DNA of 64,000 bases from Myxococcus guangdongensis (GTDB lineage Bacteria > Myxococcota > Myxococcia > Myxococcales > Myxococcaceae). Positions within the stretch are counted from its first letter, which is position 1, and each line of letters begins with the position of its first letter. The stretch spans positions 372,001-436,000 of the forward strand of contig NZ_JAJVKW010000001.1 of assembly GCF_024198255.1 (NCBI RefSeq), written 5' to 3'. The notes below the pieces were generated by a model. That model ran no database searches, had not been told where the DNA came from, and saw only the letters and a program-made list of their open reading frames with translations. This document shows, piece by piece, positions 27,923-37,835 of the stretch. Both the position numbers and the translations under genes were made by a program.

Positions 27923-29058
27923 GACGGGTGCGCCCCCTGATGGCGCTGAAGATGACGGTGTGGAGCACGGCCCTGCTGATGGCGGCGGGCTGCTCGGGCA
28001 AATCGGCGGCCCCGGCCGCGCCTCCGCCCCGCGAGGTGCAGGTGCTGACGCTGTCGCCCAGCGAGGTGCGGGACACGGGTGAGTACCTGGGCTCGCTCCT
28101 TTCGCGGCAGAACATCACCGTGCTGCCCCAGGTGGCCGGCTACATCCGCCGCATCCACGTGAAGCCCGGCCAGAAGGTGGAGGCGGGCGCGACGCTGCTG
28201 GAGGTCGACTCGCGCACGGAGACGGCCGCGCTCGACAGCGCGCAGGCGCAGCAGAGCTCCGCGAACATCAACCGCGAGCTGGCCAAGCGCACCTTCGCGC
28301 GCACGGAGGCGCTCTACAAGGAGGGCCTCGCCAGCGCGCAGGAGCTGGAGCAGGGCCGCGCGCAGCTGGAGGCCTCCGAGGCCTCGGCGCGCTCGGCGGC
28401 CGCGCAGGTGGCGCAGCGCCAGGTGCAGTTGCAGTTCCACGCCGTGCGCGCGCCCTTCGCGGGCACGGTGGGCGACGTGCTGGTGCGCATGGGTGACTTC
28501 GTGAGCGCCACCTCGCCCCTGACGACCATCGCCCAGGCGGACGTGCTGGAGGTCAGCGTGTCGCTGCCTTCGGAGCGGGCGCGCGCGCTCAAGCCGGACA
28601 CGCAGCTGGAGGTGCTGGACTCGCAGGGCAAGGTGCTGCTCACCAGCCCCCTGTTCTTCGTCGCGCCGCAGGCGGACCCGCGCACGCAGCTGGTGGAGGT
28701 GAAGGCCGCGTTCCAGAACACGGTGGGGCTGCGCCCCAGCGAGCTGGTGCGCTCGCGCATCGTCTACGCCAAGCGGGACGCGCTGCAGATTCCGGCGCTC
28801 GCGGTGGTGCGACTGAGCGGCCAGCCCTTCGCCATGGTGGTGCAGGAGAAGGAAGGCAAGACGGTGGTGGAGCGTCGCCCGATTACGTTGGGCGCGCTGG
28901 GTGAGATGGCCTACGTCATCGAGAACGGGCTGAAGCAGGGGGACCGCGTGGCGGTGTCCTCGCTGCAGGCCCTGCGTGACGGGATGGCCGTGAAGGTGAA
29001 GTCCGCGGACAGCGCCCCGAGCACGGGCGCCGGCGCGGCGACGGCGGGCAGCCGCTGA
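27910..29058 (+). CDS. RND efflux periplasmic adaptor, lipoprotein (MexA/AcrA type)
   Basis: 382-aa membrane fusion protein bridging pump and channel. Signal ends MAAGC (lipid anchor at the Cys). In order: lipoyl half-motif VAGYIRRIHVKPGQKVEAGATLLEVDSR, alpha-hairpin (about residues 105-170), second lipoyl half VRAPFAGTVGDVLVRMGDFV, beta-barrel (LEVSVSLPSERARAL...) and a membrane-proximal end. GTG start at 27910 lies 5 bases after GGAGG and inside the preceding tolC-like gene. Confidence 0.92.
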   Translation: MRLVRRVRPLMALKMTVWSTALLMAAGCSGKSAAPAAPPPREVQVLTLSPSEVRDTGEYLGSLLSRQNITVLPQVAGYIRRIHVKPGQKVEAGATLLEVDSRTETAALDSAQAQQSSANINRELAKRTFARTEALYKEGLASAQELEQGRAQLEASEASARSAAAQVAQRQVQLQFHAVRAPFAGTVGDVLVRMGDFVSATSPLTTIAQADVLEVSVSLPSERARALKPDTQLEVLDSQGKVLLTSPLFFVAPQADPRTQLVEVKAAFQNTVGLRPSELVRSRIVYAKRDALQIPALAVVRLSGQPFAMVVQEKEGKTVVERRPITLGALGEMAYVIENGLKQGDRVAVSSLQALRDGMAVKVKSADSAPSTGAGAATAGSR

Positions 29059-29134
29059 AGCGCTGGATGGACCGGGCCTCGGACGGCACGCCGCGAGGCC
29101 CGGCCCCCACCATGATTTCGAGGGCTTGAACGCC

Positions 29135-32100
29135 GTGTTCGTCGACTTCTTCATCCGCAGACCCGTCTTCGCCATCGTCTGCTCCATCCTGCTGACGCTG
29201 GTGGGCTTGATTGCCATTCCCACCCTGCCCATCTCCCAGTACCCGGACCTGGCACCGCCGCAGGTGACGGTGACGTCCACGTACGTGGGCGCCAGCGCCG
29301 AGGTGGTGGAGAGCGCCGTCACCATCCCCATCGAGCAGGAGCTCAATGGCGTGGAGGGCATGCGCTACATCACCTCCACCAGCGGCAACGACGGCACCAG
29401 TCAAATCACCGTCACCTTCGAGCCCACGCGCGACATCGAGGTCGCCGCCGTCGACGTGCAGAACCGCGTCAGCCGCGCCGCCTCGCGCCTGCCCTCGCAG
29501 GTGAACCAGACGGGCATCGTCGTCAACAAGGCCTCCAGCCAGATGCTGATGACGGTGGCCCTGTCCAGCCCGGACAACCGCTACGACGCGCAGTTCCTCT
29601 CCAACTACGCGGACGTGAATCTCAAGGACGCCATCAAGCGCGTGCGCGGCGTGGGCGACGTGCGCATCTTCGGCGAGCGCAAGTTCTCCATGCGCGTGTG
29701 GTTGGACCCCACCGAGCTCGCCCGCCGCAAGCTCACGCCCATGGACGTGACGCGGGCCCTTCAAGAGCAGAACCTCCAGGTGGCCGCGGGCCAGGTGGGC
29801 CAGCCGCCCTCCACCGAGGAGCAGCCGTACCAGATTGCGGTGCGCGCGCGCGGCCGGCTGGTGGAGCCAGCGGAGTTCGGTGAAATCGTCCTGATGCGCG
29901 ACCCGAGCGGCAAGGCGGTGCGCGTGAAGGACGTGGGCCGGGTGGAGCTGGGCGCGGAGAACTACGGCACCATCCTGCGCTTCAACGGCCGCGTGGGCGT
30001 GGGCATGGGCATCTTCCAGCTCCCCACCGCCAACGCGCTGGACGTGCGCGACGGCGTGTACCGGGAGCTGGACCGCCTGTCCGAGCAGTTCCCTCCGGGC
30101 ATGGAGTACCTGACGGGCACGGACACCACGCTCGCGGTGCGCGCCTCCATCCACGAGGTGCTCCAGACGCTGGTGGAAGCCATCATCCTGGTCATCCTCG
30201 TCATCTTCCTGTTCCTGCACGGGTGGCGAAGCGTGCTCATCACCGCCTTCACCCTGCCCGTCTCGCTCGTCGGCACGTTCGCGTTCGTGCAGCTCTTGGG
30301 CTTCTCCATCAACACGCTCACCCTGTTCGGCCTCACGCTGGCCACGGGACTTGTCGTCGACGACGCCATCGTCGTCATCGAGAACATCGAGCGACTGATG
30401 GCCGAGCGGGGGCTGTCACCCCGACAGGCGGCGCGCGAGGGCATGAAGGAAGTGTCTGGCGCCGTCATCGCCATCTCGGTGGTGCTGGTGGCGGTGTTCG
30501 TGCCGGTGGCGCTCTTCCCGGGCACCACGGGCGCCATCTACCGCCAGTTCGCGCTGACCATCGCCGCGTCGGTGGCGCTGTCCACGTTCTGCGCGCTGAC
30601 GCTGACGCCCGCCCTGAGCGCGCGCATGCTCAAGCACCACCACGGTGAGAAGTGGGTGTTCTTCCGCTGGGTGGACAAGGTGCTGGACGCGACGAAGGCG
30701 GCGTACGGCCGGGGTCTGCGCGCCATGCTGCGGCACCCGGTGCTGGTGCTCCTGGCGTTCCTGGCCTGCATCGGCGCCACGGTGGTGCTGTTCAAGGTGG
30801 CGCCCACGGGCTTCATCCCGGACGAGGACCAGGGCTACGTCATCATCTCCGTGCAGGGGCCGGAGGGCATGTCGCTGGCCCAGACGGAGAAGGTGCTGGC
30901 GCAGGTGGAGGAGATCCTCAAGGCCCAGCCGGAGGTGCGCGCGATGTTCGCCATCGGCGGCTTCTCCATGCAGGGCTCCGGCGCCAACATGGCCACCGTC
31001 TTCAGCAGCTTGAAGCCGTGGGAGGAGCGGCCCGGCGAGGGCAGCACCGTGGCGGCGCTGGTGGAGCGGCTGCGTGGCCCGTTGAGCCGCATCGGTGGGG
31101 CGCGCGTGCTGCCCTTCCAGCCCCCGGCGATTCGCGGCGTGGGCAGCGTGGGCGGCTTCCAGTTCATCGTGGAGGACGCGGCGGGCTCGCGCACGCTGGA
31201 CGAGCTGGCCTCGGCCACGGACGACCTGGTGGCCAAGGGCAACGAGGGCGGTCAGCTCAGAGGCGTGTTCACCGCGTTCAACGCCAACACGCCGCTGTTG
31301 GACGTGGACGTGGACCGGCAGAAGGCCAAGGCGCTCGGGGTGCCCATCGAGCAGATCTTCGGGACGATGCAGGTCTACATGGGCAGCCAGTACGTCAACG
31401 ACTTCAACTACGCCAACCGCACCTACCGCGTGTACACGCAGGCCGAGCAGCAGTTCCGCGACAGCCCGCAGGACATCGGCGCGTTCTACGTGCGCAGCGA
31501 CAGCGGGGACATGATTCCGCTCGAGTCGCTGGTGAAGGTGACGCCCACGGTGTCCGCGCAGGTCATCCGGCACTACAACCTGTTCCGCTCGGCGGAGATC
31601 AACGGGCAGCCCGCGCCGGGGGTGTCCTCCGGTCAGGCCATCGAGGCGATGGAGGCGCTGGCGGCGCAGAACCTGCCGCAGGGCATGGCGGCGGAGTGGA
31701 CGGGCATCAGCCTGGAGCAGAAGGAGAGCGGTGGGCAGACGCTCATCATCTTCGGCCTGGGCATCCTGTTCGTGTTCCTGGTGCTGGCGGCGCAGTACGA
31801 GAGCTTCGCCCTGCCGTTCGTCATCATCCTGTCGGTGCCGCTGGCCATCATGGGCGCGGTGGCGCTGCAGTTGCTCCGCGGCTACGCCAACGACGTGTTC
31901 TGCCAGGTGGGTCTGGTGATGCTGGTGGGTCTTGCCAGCAAGAACGCCATCCTCATCGTCGAGTTCGCCGAGCAGCTGCGCGAGCAGGGCAAGAGCGCGC
32001 TGGACGCGGTGGTGGAGGCGGCCGAGGTGCGGCTGCGTCCCATCCTGATGACGTCGATTGCGTTCCTGTTGGGCGTGGTGCCGCTGATGCTGGCGCAGGG

Positions 32101-32281
32101 CGCGGGCGCGGCGGCGCGCAACTCGCTGGGCACCGCGGTGTTCGGCGGCATGCTGGTGTCCACCATCGTCAACCTCATCTTCATCCCGGGCCTCTACGTG
32201 CTGATGCAGAAGCTGCGCGGCGAGACGTCCCGGCGTGATGCGTCGGAGGACGAGCTGCCGGCGCCGGCTCACGCGCCCTGA
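29135..32281 (+). CDS. RND multidrug efflux permease (AcrB/MexB, HAE1 family)
   Basis: Proton-driven trimeric inner-membrane pump, about 1048 aa, 12 helices. Helix 1 VDFFIRRPVFAIV is typical; the proton-relay pair is in LVVDDAIVVIEN (helix 4) and the partner Lys in VGLASKNAILIVEF (helix 10). Two large periplasmic loops carry porter and docking domains. GTG at 29135 is chosen because GAGGG lies at suitable spacing; TTG at 29126 would be almost on top of that site. Completes a MarR-controlled tripartite efflux system with the two upstream genes. Confidence 0.93.
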   Translation: MFVDFFIRRPVFAIVCSILLTLVGLIAIPTLPISQYPDLAPPQVTVTSTYVGASAEVVESAVTIPIEQELNGVEGMRYITSTSGNDGTSQITVTFEPTRDIEVAAVDVQNRVSRAASRLPSQVNQTGIVVNKASSQMLMTVALSSPDNRYDAQFLSNYADVNLKDAIKRVRGVGDVRIFGERKFSMRVWLDPTELARRKLTPMDVTRALQEQNLQVAAGQVGQPPSTEEQPYQIAVRARGRLVEPAEFGEIVLMRDPSGKAVRVKDVGRVELGAENYGTILRFNGRVGVGMGIFQLPTANALDVRDGVYRELDRLSEQFPPGMEYLTGTDTTLAVRASIHEVLQTLVEAIILVILVIFLFLHGWRSVLITAFTLPVSLVGTFAFVQLLGFSINTLTLFGLTLATGLVVDDAIVVIENIERLMAERGLSPRQAAREGMKEVSGAVIAISVVLVAVFVPVALFPGTTGAIYRQFALTIAASVALSTFCALTLTPALSARMLKHHHGEKWVFFRWVDKVLDATKAAYGRGLRAMLRHPVLVLLAFLACIGATVVLFKVAPTGFIPDEDQGYVIISVQGPEGMSLAQTEKVLAQVEEILKAQPEVRAMFAIGGFSMQGSGANMATVFSSLKPWEERPGEGSTVAALVERLRGPLSRIGGARVLPFQPPAIRGVGSVGGFQFIVEDAAGSRTLDELASATDDLVAKGNEGGQLRGVFTAFNANTPLLDVDVDRQKAKALGVPIEQIFGTMQVYMGSQYVNDFNYANRTYRVYTQAEQQFRDSPQDIGAFYVRSDSGDMIPLESLVKVTPTVSAQVIRHYNLFRSAEINGQPAPGVSSGQAIEAMEALAAQNLPQGMAAEWTGISLEQKESGGQTLIIFGLGILFVFLVLAAQYESFALPFVIILSVPLAIMGAVALQLLRGYANDVFCQVGLVMLVGLASKNAILIVEFAEQLREQGKSALDAVVEAAEVRLRPILMTSIAFLLGVVPLMLAQGAGAAARNSLGTAVFGGMLVSTIVNLIFIPGLYVLMQKLRGETSRRDASEDELPAPAHAP

Positions 32282-32300
32282 CGTCCTTCTGAAGTACGGA

Positions 32301-32347
32301 CCGCCGGCCGGAGGGGGAGCGACCAGGCTCCTTCACCGCGCCGGCGG
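32301..32347. terminator. Nested hairpin between convergent genes
   Basis: CCGCCGGC (32301-32308) pairs with GCCGGCGG (32340-32347), with an inner GGAGC/GCTCC stem. It lies between the RND gene stop (32281) and the convergent DUF488 stop (32371). No T tract. Confidence 0.35.
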
Positions 32348-32370
32348 AGTCGTGTCCGGGGTGTGAGGCT

Positions 32371-32745
32371 TCAGGTGCCTCGGGCGGACTGGATGAGCTC
32401 GGCGAGAATCGTGCGGTGACACACCGGCTCCAGGATGCAGTCCTTGGAGCAGAGGAGCGTCACGGTTTCTCCCGCGTCCACGCGCCGGGCCAGTGACACG
32501 ATGATTTCACGCTGGGACTGCATCTCTTCGAGATAGCGAGCGCGGTAGGCATCCAGGGTGATGGGCGCCTGGCCCTTTCCATAGAAGGCCTCGAAGAGGT
32601 CGGGGCTGGGGGCGAGCTCGCGGCGCCACTCGTCCCAGGTCTCCTTGGCTTTGGGGAGGCCGCGGGGCCTGTAGCGACAGACGAGGACCTTCCAACCGTC
32701 ATCGGGTTCGCCAGGGACACACCAGCGACGGGTCTTGATGGGCAT
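32371..32745 (-). CDS. DUF488-family protein
   Basis: 124-aa small soluble protein matching the DUF488 pattern: VLVCRYRPRGLPKAKETWDEWRRELAPSPDLFEAF at the N terminus, an R-Y-L-E-E-M central helix, and the C-terminal VTLLCSKDCILEPVCHRTILAELI, where the conserved Cys and His cluster lies. Molecular function of the family is not established. ATG at 32745. Convergent to the RND pump gene and probably monocistronic. Confidence 0.8.
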   Translation of the reverse strand: MPIKTRRWCVPGEPDDGWKVLVCRYRPRGLPKAKETWDEWRRELAPSPDLFEAFYGKGQAPITLDAYRARYLEEMQSQREIIVSLARRVDAGETVTLLCSKDCILEPVCHRTILAELIQSARGT

Positions 32746-32954
32746 TCAGGGTCAACGCGGTGGCGCGCGTTCGGTATTCCGGAAGGAGAACACCGGACTT
32801 CTTACTGGACGGCGCGCGTCACGTGCTGGGGGTTTGGTGCAAGTGCTTGGAAAAACTTGGATCAGCGGAGGTCATTCGGACGGCACGCGCCCTGCTATGG
32901 GGTAGTGCACGCAGCGAAGATGACGCAGCGGTGGGCGGGTCGGGCGGGCAGCAA

Positions 32955-33218
32955 GGGCGGCGGGCAGGACGGGGCAGCACGCAGGACGGGGCGGTACGGG
33001 CAGCACGGGCGGCGGGTTGGACGGGGCAGCAAGGGCGGCGGGTTGGACGGGGCAGCACGCAGGACGGGGCGGTACGGGCAGCACGGGCGGCGGGTTGGAC
33101 GGGGCAGCAACGCAGTACGGGCGGCGGGTTGGACGGGGCAGCACGCAGGACGAGCAGCACGCAGGACGAGCAGCACGCGGTACGGGGCAGTACGGGGCGG
33201 TACGGGCGGCGGGTTGGA
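32955..33218. repeat. GC-rich minisatellite
   Basis: The gap 32746-33359 (614 bases) holds no supportable gene. Its core is a tandem array of a 25-bp unit beginning GGGCGGCGGGTTGGACGGGG and ending CAGCA: four exact copies at 33007, 33033, 33085 and 33119, a variant at 32955 and a partial at 33204. Between copies lies a second repeated motif (GCAGGACGGG at 32981 and 33059, period 78 bp). Short reading frames on both strands only mirror the repeat. The plus strand is strongly G-rich with many GGG runs, so G-quadruplexes could form. Confidence 0.8.
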
Positions 33219-33359
33219 TGGGCGTGTCGCAGCGAGCGAAGCGGGAGACCGCTTCAACAAGGTGAGACGGCTCGGGCGTGAAGGATGGGCGGTGGGAGCC
33301 GGTCCTCGACGGAAGCGTAACTTCGCGAGGGCCGGTTCGCCTTCATCCACGTGGCGACG

Positions 33360-34277
33360 TCAGAACACCGAGAGGCCCGTGAGCGTCGTGAATCGATCCA
33401 GGGCTTCCACGCCCGCGACGGAGTTCCCGTGGGCATCCAGCCCCGGGCTCCACACACACAAACCACAGCGATTCGGGATGACGGCGATGATGCCGCCACC
33501 GACACCACTCTTGCACGGTAGACCCACGCGATAGGCGAACTCGCCCGCGGCGTCATAGGTGCCGCAGGTGAGCATCACCGCGTTGACCTGCTTGGCCTGA
33601 CTGCGCGTGAGCAGTCGCCTCCCCGAGGCGCCCTGCCCATGTCGCGCCAGGAATCCACAAGCACGCGCCAGGTCCGCGCAGTTCATGCGCAGCGAGCACT
33701 GCCAGAAGTAATGCTCGAGCACGCGGGGCACCGGGTTCTCGATGTTCCCGTAGCTCGCCATGAAGTGCGCCAGCGCGGAGTTGCGATGGCCATGCTCGGC
33801 CTCCGACGCGGCGACGACCGGGTCGAAGTCCACCAAGGCATTCCCGCTCTCCTCGCGCAGGAACTCCCGCAGCAGCCCGCGTGAGTCCCCGGTGAGGCTG
33901 AGCAGCCGGTCCGTGACGACCAGGGCCCCCGCGTTGATGAACGGATTGCGAGGCACACCCTGCTCGTACTCGAGTTGCACCAGGGAGTTGAACGGATTGC
34001 CCGAGGGCTCCTTCCCCACCCTGCGCCACAGCGCATCCCCGTCTCTCGCGAGCGTCAGCGCCAACGCGAAGACCTTCGAGATGCTCTGCACCGAGAAGGG
34101 CGTGCGCCAATCCCCCACGCCGAAGACCTGACCATCGAGCGTGGCCAACGCCATGCCGAACCGAGACGGGTCCACGGCGGCCAGCGCGGGGATGTAGTTG
34201 GCCACACGGCCCTGCCCCACCACCGGCAGGACAGCCGTCATCACCTCGTCGAGAATCGCCTGGAAGTCGTCCGTCAC
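33360..34277 (-). CDS. glsA: Glutaminase A
   Basis: Hydrolyses L-glutamine to glutamate and ammonia. The 305-aa cytoplasmic enzyme has a serine-dependent beta-lactamase-like fold: S65-I-S-K68 in FSVQSISKVFALAL gives the catalytic Ser and Lys. Also seen: GNPFNSLVQLEYEQGVPRNPFINAGALV, a Tyr in MASYGNIEN, and SGVGGGIIAVIP near the C terminus. Full family length. GTG start at 34277. No operon partners; the downstream side is the minisatellite. Confidence 0.94.
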   Translation of the reverse strand: MTDDFQAILDEVMTAVLPVVGQGRVANYIPALAAVDPSRFGMALATLDGQVFGVGDWRTPFSVQSISKVFALALTLARDGDALWRRVGKEPSGNPFNSLVQLEYEQGVPRNPFINAGALVVTDRLLSLTGDSRGLLREFLREESGNALVDFDPVVAASEAEHGHRNSALAHFMASYGNIENPVPRVLEHYFWQCSLRMNCADLARACGFLARHGQGASGRRLLTRSQAKQVNAVMLTCGTYDAAGEFAYRVGLPCKSGVGGGIIAVIPNRCGLCVWSPGLDAHGNSVAGVEALDRFTTLTGLSVF

Positions 34278-34357
34278 GCGCCCACCTGCCTGGGCGCCAG
34301 GATAGCCGCGCGAGCCAGCCCTCCGTGCGGGTTTCCGTGACGCGACCTCGCCTCGTT

Positions 34358-35107
34358 TCAGTGCGCGTCGTGGAAGATGATTCCCACCGTGTGCCGGTGA
34401 CCGGAGCGGATGCGGCTCACACCGTGACGCATGTTGACGCGGTAGACGCCGCGAGTGCCCTGCACGGGGCGATGGTGGACCGGGAAGATGACGCCATCCC
34501 CCTGACGCAGCGGCACGACCTCCGCGCGAGACTGCATCCGGGGACGCTGCTCGGTCAGCACCAGCTCTCCGCCGGTGAAGTCACGGCCCGGTTCGGACAG
34601 GAGGATGGCCACCTGAAGAGGGAAGACCTCGTCGCCATAGAGGTCCTGATGCAGGCAGTTGTAGTCCCCTTCTCCGTACTGGAGCAGCAACGGTGTCGGC
34701 CGGAGTTGTTCCGCCGCGTGACACCGCTGGAGGTATTCCGCGTGGGTCTCGGGGTAGCGCACGTCGATGCGCATCGCCTCGTTCCACCGGTTCGCGATGG
34801 ATGCGAGTCCGGGATAGAGCGAGCTCCGCAGCCCAGCCACGAGGTCCGGGAGCGGATAGGCGAAGTACTTGTACTCACCCCGACCGAAGCCGTGGCGGGC
34901 CATGACGACTCGACTGCGAAACGGTGCATCCGCGGCATAGAGCGCCGACAAGGCGCCGCACGCCTCCTCCGTGAGCAGGCCGCTCAGCGTGGCGCATCCG
35001 CGAACATCCAGCTCCGCGCCGAGCACCGTCCAGTCGAGCGCCGCCAGCCTCGTCTCCACTGAACCCGGGCCGCGCATCGGCCGCGCACGAAGGGCTCGTG
35101 CACTCAC
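34358..35107 (-). CDS. 2-oxoglutarate/Fe(II)-dependent oxygenase
   Basis: About 249-aa non-heme iron oxygenase. The iron triad is HQD (LHQDLYGDEVFPLQVAILL) plus a distal His in RHGVSRIRSGHRHTVGIIFHD, with the following Arg positioned to bind 2-oxoglutarate. The strand GGELVLTEQRP and the loop HHRPVQGTRGVYRVNMRH fit the double-stranded beta-helix. GTG at 35107 is preceded by GAGGAG four bases upstream, better than ATG at 35077, which has none. The substrate is unknown; the neighbour glutaminase is 80 bases downstream. The upstream gap (35108-35388) shows nothing supportable. Confidence 0.8.
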   Translation of the reverse strand: MSARALRARPMRGPGSVETRLAALDWTVLGAELDVRGCATLSGLLTEEACGALSALYAADAPFRSRVVMARHGFGRGEYKYFAYPLPDLVAGLRSSLYPGLASIANRWNEAMRIDVRYPETHAEYLQRCHAAEQLRPTPLLLQYGEGDYNCLHQDLYGDEVFPLQVAILLSEPGRDFTGGELVLTEQRPRMQSRAEVVPLRQGDGVIFPVHHRPVQGTRGVYRVNMRHGVSRIRSGHRHTVGIIFHDAH

Positions 35108-35388
35108 GGTGCTCCTCGCGCCTGGACTCCCGACAACCCCACCCTGCTTCGCCGCATGTGCACACTCCCGAGCGTCGCCGAGGCACGAAGCTCGCGCCCG
35201 GACACGGCTCAGCAATGACGCACACGAGGACGAGAGGCGACCCGGTTGTTGCGGTCAATCGCGCGGAGCCTCACCGAGCGAAGCGGAAACTCCAGGCCGC
35301 GCCAGCCGAGCCTCCAGCATCGACTTCGTCGCGCATGCGCGGCGAGCGTATCGAGCCCCGCCGCCATGCGCGAGCACCCCGCCCGGGT

Positions 35389-36690
35389 TCAGCGCGGCGT
35401 CACCTTCAGCAACTTGCCGTTCGAGTCGTCGGTGAGCAGGTACAGCGCGCCCTCCGGCCCCTGGACGACTTCACGGATGCGGGCCTTCTGGTCCATCAAC
35501 AGGCGCTCCTCGCCGACGACGCGGTCGTTCTCGAGCACCAGTCGCACGAGGGCCGTGCTGGACAAGCCACCGATGAAGAAGTTGCCCTTCCACTCGGGGA
35601 ACAGCTCACCGGAGTAGATGGTCATGCCCGAGGGCGAAATCACCGGGTCCCAGTAGTACACCGGCTGCTCCATGCCAGGGCCCTGGGTCGTCTTGTGGAT
35701 GGGCTCGCCGGAGTACTCCTCGCCGTAGCCGATGGTGGGCCAGCCGTAGTCCTTGCCGCGCTCGATGAGGTTGAGCTCGTCACCACCGCGTGGCCCCATC
35801 TCCACCTCCCAGAGGCGTCCCTTGCTGTCGAGCGCCGCCGACAGGATGTTGCGGTGGCCCAACGTCCAGATCTCCGGCCGCGCGTCCTTCTGTCCCACGA
35901 AGGGGTTGTCCTTCGGGATGGAGCCATCCGGGTTGATGCGGACAATCTTGCCGAAGTCGCTCTTGAGGTCACGCGCCTGGACGCGGCCCTCCATGATGGA
36001 GCGCTCGCCCAGCGTGACGAACAGCTTGCCGTCCGGCGTGAAGACGAGGCGGCCACCCGCGTGCAGCGTGGACTCGAGCGTCGGCTCCATGCGGAAGATG
36101 ACCTTCACGCCCTCGACCTTGGGCTTGGGTCCATCCACCAGCTTCGCGCGCGCCACCGCGAGGCCGTTGCCGCCTTTCCGGGGCTCGTAATAGGTCCAGT
36201 AGATGAGGCCACTGGTGCCGTAGTCGGGGCCCACCTCGACGTCGAGCAGACCGCCCTGGTTGCGGCCATCCACCTTGGGCAGGCCCGCGATGGCCGGCGA
36301 CTTCTTGCCCTCGGGCGTGACGATGAAGAGCTTCCCCGTCGGCTTCTCCGTGACGAGCATCCGCTTGTCTGGAAGGAACGCGATGGCCCAGGGCTTGTTG
36401 AAGCCGGCGGCCACCTCGGTGACCTGCAGGGCGGTGCGCGTGTTGACGGCGGGCGCGCGCGTCTGGCCGGGGAAGGCCGGCTTGAACTCGGGGACGTTGG
36501 GCGGGGCCTGCTCGACGGGTGCGCCCGTCGGGTTGGGGCCCTGCCGAGGATCCGTCTGCTGACTGCCCTTCGCCTGCCCGGGGGCCAGGTTGCCGCCCTG
36601 GTCCGCGGGTTTGCCCGCGGGCTGCGCGTGCGAGGTCCCCGCGAGGGTCAGCAGGGAAGTACAAGCCAGGGACGCCAACAGGGAACGCAT
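35389..36690 (-). CDS. PQQ-dependent aldose/sorbosone dehydrogenase-like protein
   Basis: 433-aa exported six-bladed beta-propeller oxidoreductase. Signal peptide [22 protein letters not shown]; then a Gln/Pro/Gly-rich linker to about residue 75. The enzyme domain shows [51 protein letters not shown] (catalytic His region), [38 protein letters not shown] and a terminal [15 protein letters not shown]. It matches the soluble aldose dehydrogenase (YliI-like) family, which oxidises sugars in the periplasm using PQQ. ATG at 36690 has GAGGAG eight bases upstream. Confidence 0.88.
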   Translation of the reverse strand: MRSLLASLACTSLLTLAGTSHAQPAGKPADQGGNLAPGQAKGSQQTDPRQGPNPTGAPVEQAPPNVPEFKPAFPGQTRAPAVNTRTALQVTEVAAGFNKPWAIAFLPDKRMLVTEKPTGKLFIVTPEGKKSPAIAGLPKVDGRNQGGLLDVEVGPDYGTSGLIYWTYYEPRKGGNGLAVARAKLVDGPKPKVEGVKVIFRMEPTLESTLHAGGRLVFTPDGKLFVTLGERSIMEGRVQARDLKSDFGKIVRINPDGSIPKDNPFVGQKDARPEIWTLGHRNILSAALDSKGRLWEVEMGPRGGDELNLIERGKDYGWPTIGYGEEYSGEPIHKTTQGPGMEQPVYYWDPVISPSGMTIYSGELFPEWKGNFFIGGLSSTALVRLVLENDRVVGEERLLMDQKARIREVVQGPEGALYLLTDDSNGKLLKVTPR

Positions 36691-36795
36691 GGGCACACTC
36701 CTCGAGGTGGGACGAACGGCGCGCAGCAAACACGAAGTGCCGCGGGCCCCGTGCGAAAAGGATGTGGGGATGTCGGACGGCGGACGCAAGCCGCC

Positions 36796-37692
36796 TCACT
36801 CCAACGGCATCTCCTCGCGAATCCAGCGGGTCACCGAGTCGTGCCGAGGCGCCCAGCCCAATTCACGCCGAGCGCGCTTGCCGCGCACCCGGCTGTTGGA
36901 GCCGAACGAGTAGCGCGCATGGCCCTCGCCCCACTCGCGCGACGCCTCCTCCACCGACCAGGACTGGACCGGGCCCAGCTTCAGCCGCGCCGCGATGGCC
37001 TCGCCAATCTCCGCATACGACGCCTCACCGTTCTCCACGAAGTAGAACGCCCCCGCCGGAGCCTTCTCCAAGGCCAGGGCGTAGAGCGCCGAGACGTCGT
37101 CGATGTGGACGTTGGACCAGCGGTTGACGCCCTTGCCGACGACGCGCACCACGCCGCTCTTGCGAGCCTGTGCCACCAGTGGAGGAATCTGCACGCTGTC
37201 GCGGCTCAGCCCCTTCCCCGTGCCGTAGATCATCGTGTTGCACAGCACGATGCCGCGAGCCCCAGGCGCCGCCAGGACGCTGTTGTCGAGTGCATGCCGG
37301 GCCCGCTTCTCGGGCTCGACGATGAACGGCGTGTCCTCGTCGAACACGTTGGGTGACAGTGCGTCGCCCTTCACGTCGTCACCGATGACGCTGGAGCCGC
37401 TGGTATGCAGCAGCGGCTTGCCCGAGCCCTTCACGCCTTCGATCAAGGCCCGGATGGCCTTCTCGTGGTCGCTGCTCGCGGCGTTGATGACACCGTCCGC
37501 GCGGCGGGCCTCCGCCGTGAGCACCGCGACGTTGTCCAGGTCCCCTAGGACGGGCTCGATGCCGAGCGCCGCCAGCTTCCGGGCCTTGGCCTCATCGCGC
37601 ACCAGTCCGCGAATCGCATGGCCCCGGGCCTTGAGGTCTACGGCCAAGGTGCCGCCGATGAAGCCGGTGGCGCCCGTGATGAAGAGGTTCAT
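36796..37692 (-). CDS. NAD(P)-dependent epimerase/dehydratase-like protein (extended SDR)
   Basis: 298-aa Rossmann-fold protein. Nucleotide-binding motif GATGFIGG at the N terminus, HTSGSSVIGDD and the Y-x3-K of IYGTGKG for catalysis, then NRWSNVHIDDVSALY, which is typical of extended SDR proteins. The C-terminal third (FGSNSRVRGKRARRELGWAPRHDSVTRWI) matches substrate-binding lobes. Substrate is unclear; many such proteins are NADH-binding flavanone-like reductases. ATG at 37692. Sits 105 bases downstream of the potassium-channel-side gap and 106 bases upstream of the sugar dehydrogenase on the same strand. Confidence 0.82.
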   Translation of the reverse strand: MNLFITGATGFIGGTLAVDLKARGHAIRGLVRDEAKARKLAALGIEPVLGDLDNVAVLTAEARRADGVINAASSDHEKAIRALIEGVKGSGKPLLHTSGSSVIGDDVKGDALSPNVFDEDTPFIVEPEKRARHALDNSVLAAPGARGIVLCNTMIYGTGKGLSRDSVQIPPLVAQARKSGVVRVVGKGVNRWSNVHIDDVSALYALALEKAPAGAFYFVENGEASYAEIGEAIAARLKLGPVQSWSVEEASREWGEGHARYSFGSNSRVRGKRARRELGWAPRHDSVTRWIREEMPLE

Positions 37693-37835
37693 CGTGAGGT
37701 CTCCAGGAAAGGAAGGGCCTCACTGTGCCGCGCCTGGAGCGGAGGGCCTCGGATTCGTGCGCGAGCCGAGCACCACCCGGCCAGCAATGAACATCCCGAC
37801 CGGAGCAGGTGGCCTGCGTCGAACAACGGCGTGAC

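Noticed and set aside
32760..33534. Open frames in the minisatellite, both strands
   Set aside because: Products are pure repeat translations with no conserved domain, and all frames remain open because of the repeat composition.
35108..35388. A gene or regulatory RNA between the 2OG oxygenase and sugar dehydrogenase genes
   Set aside because: Short frames only, no strong promoter, hairpin or conserved motif visible.
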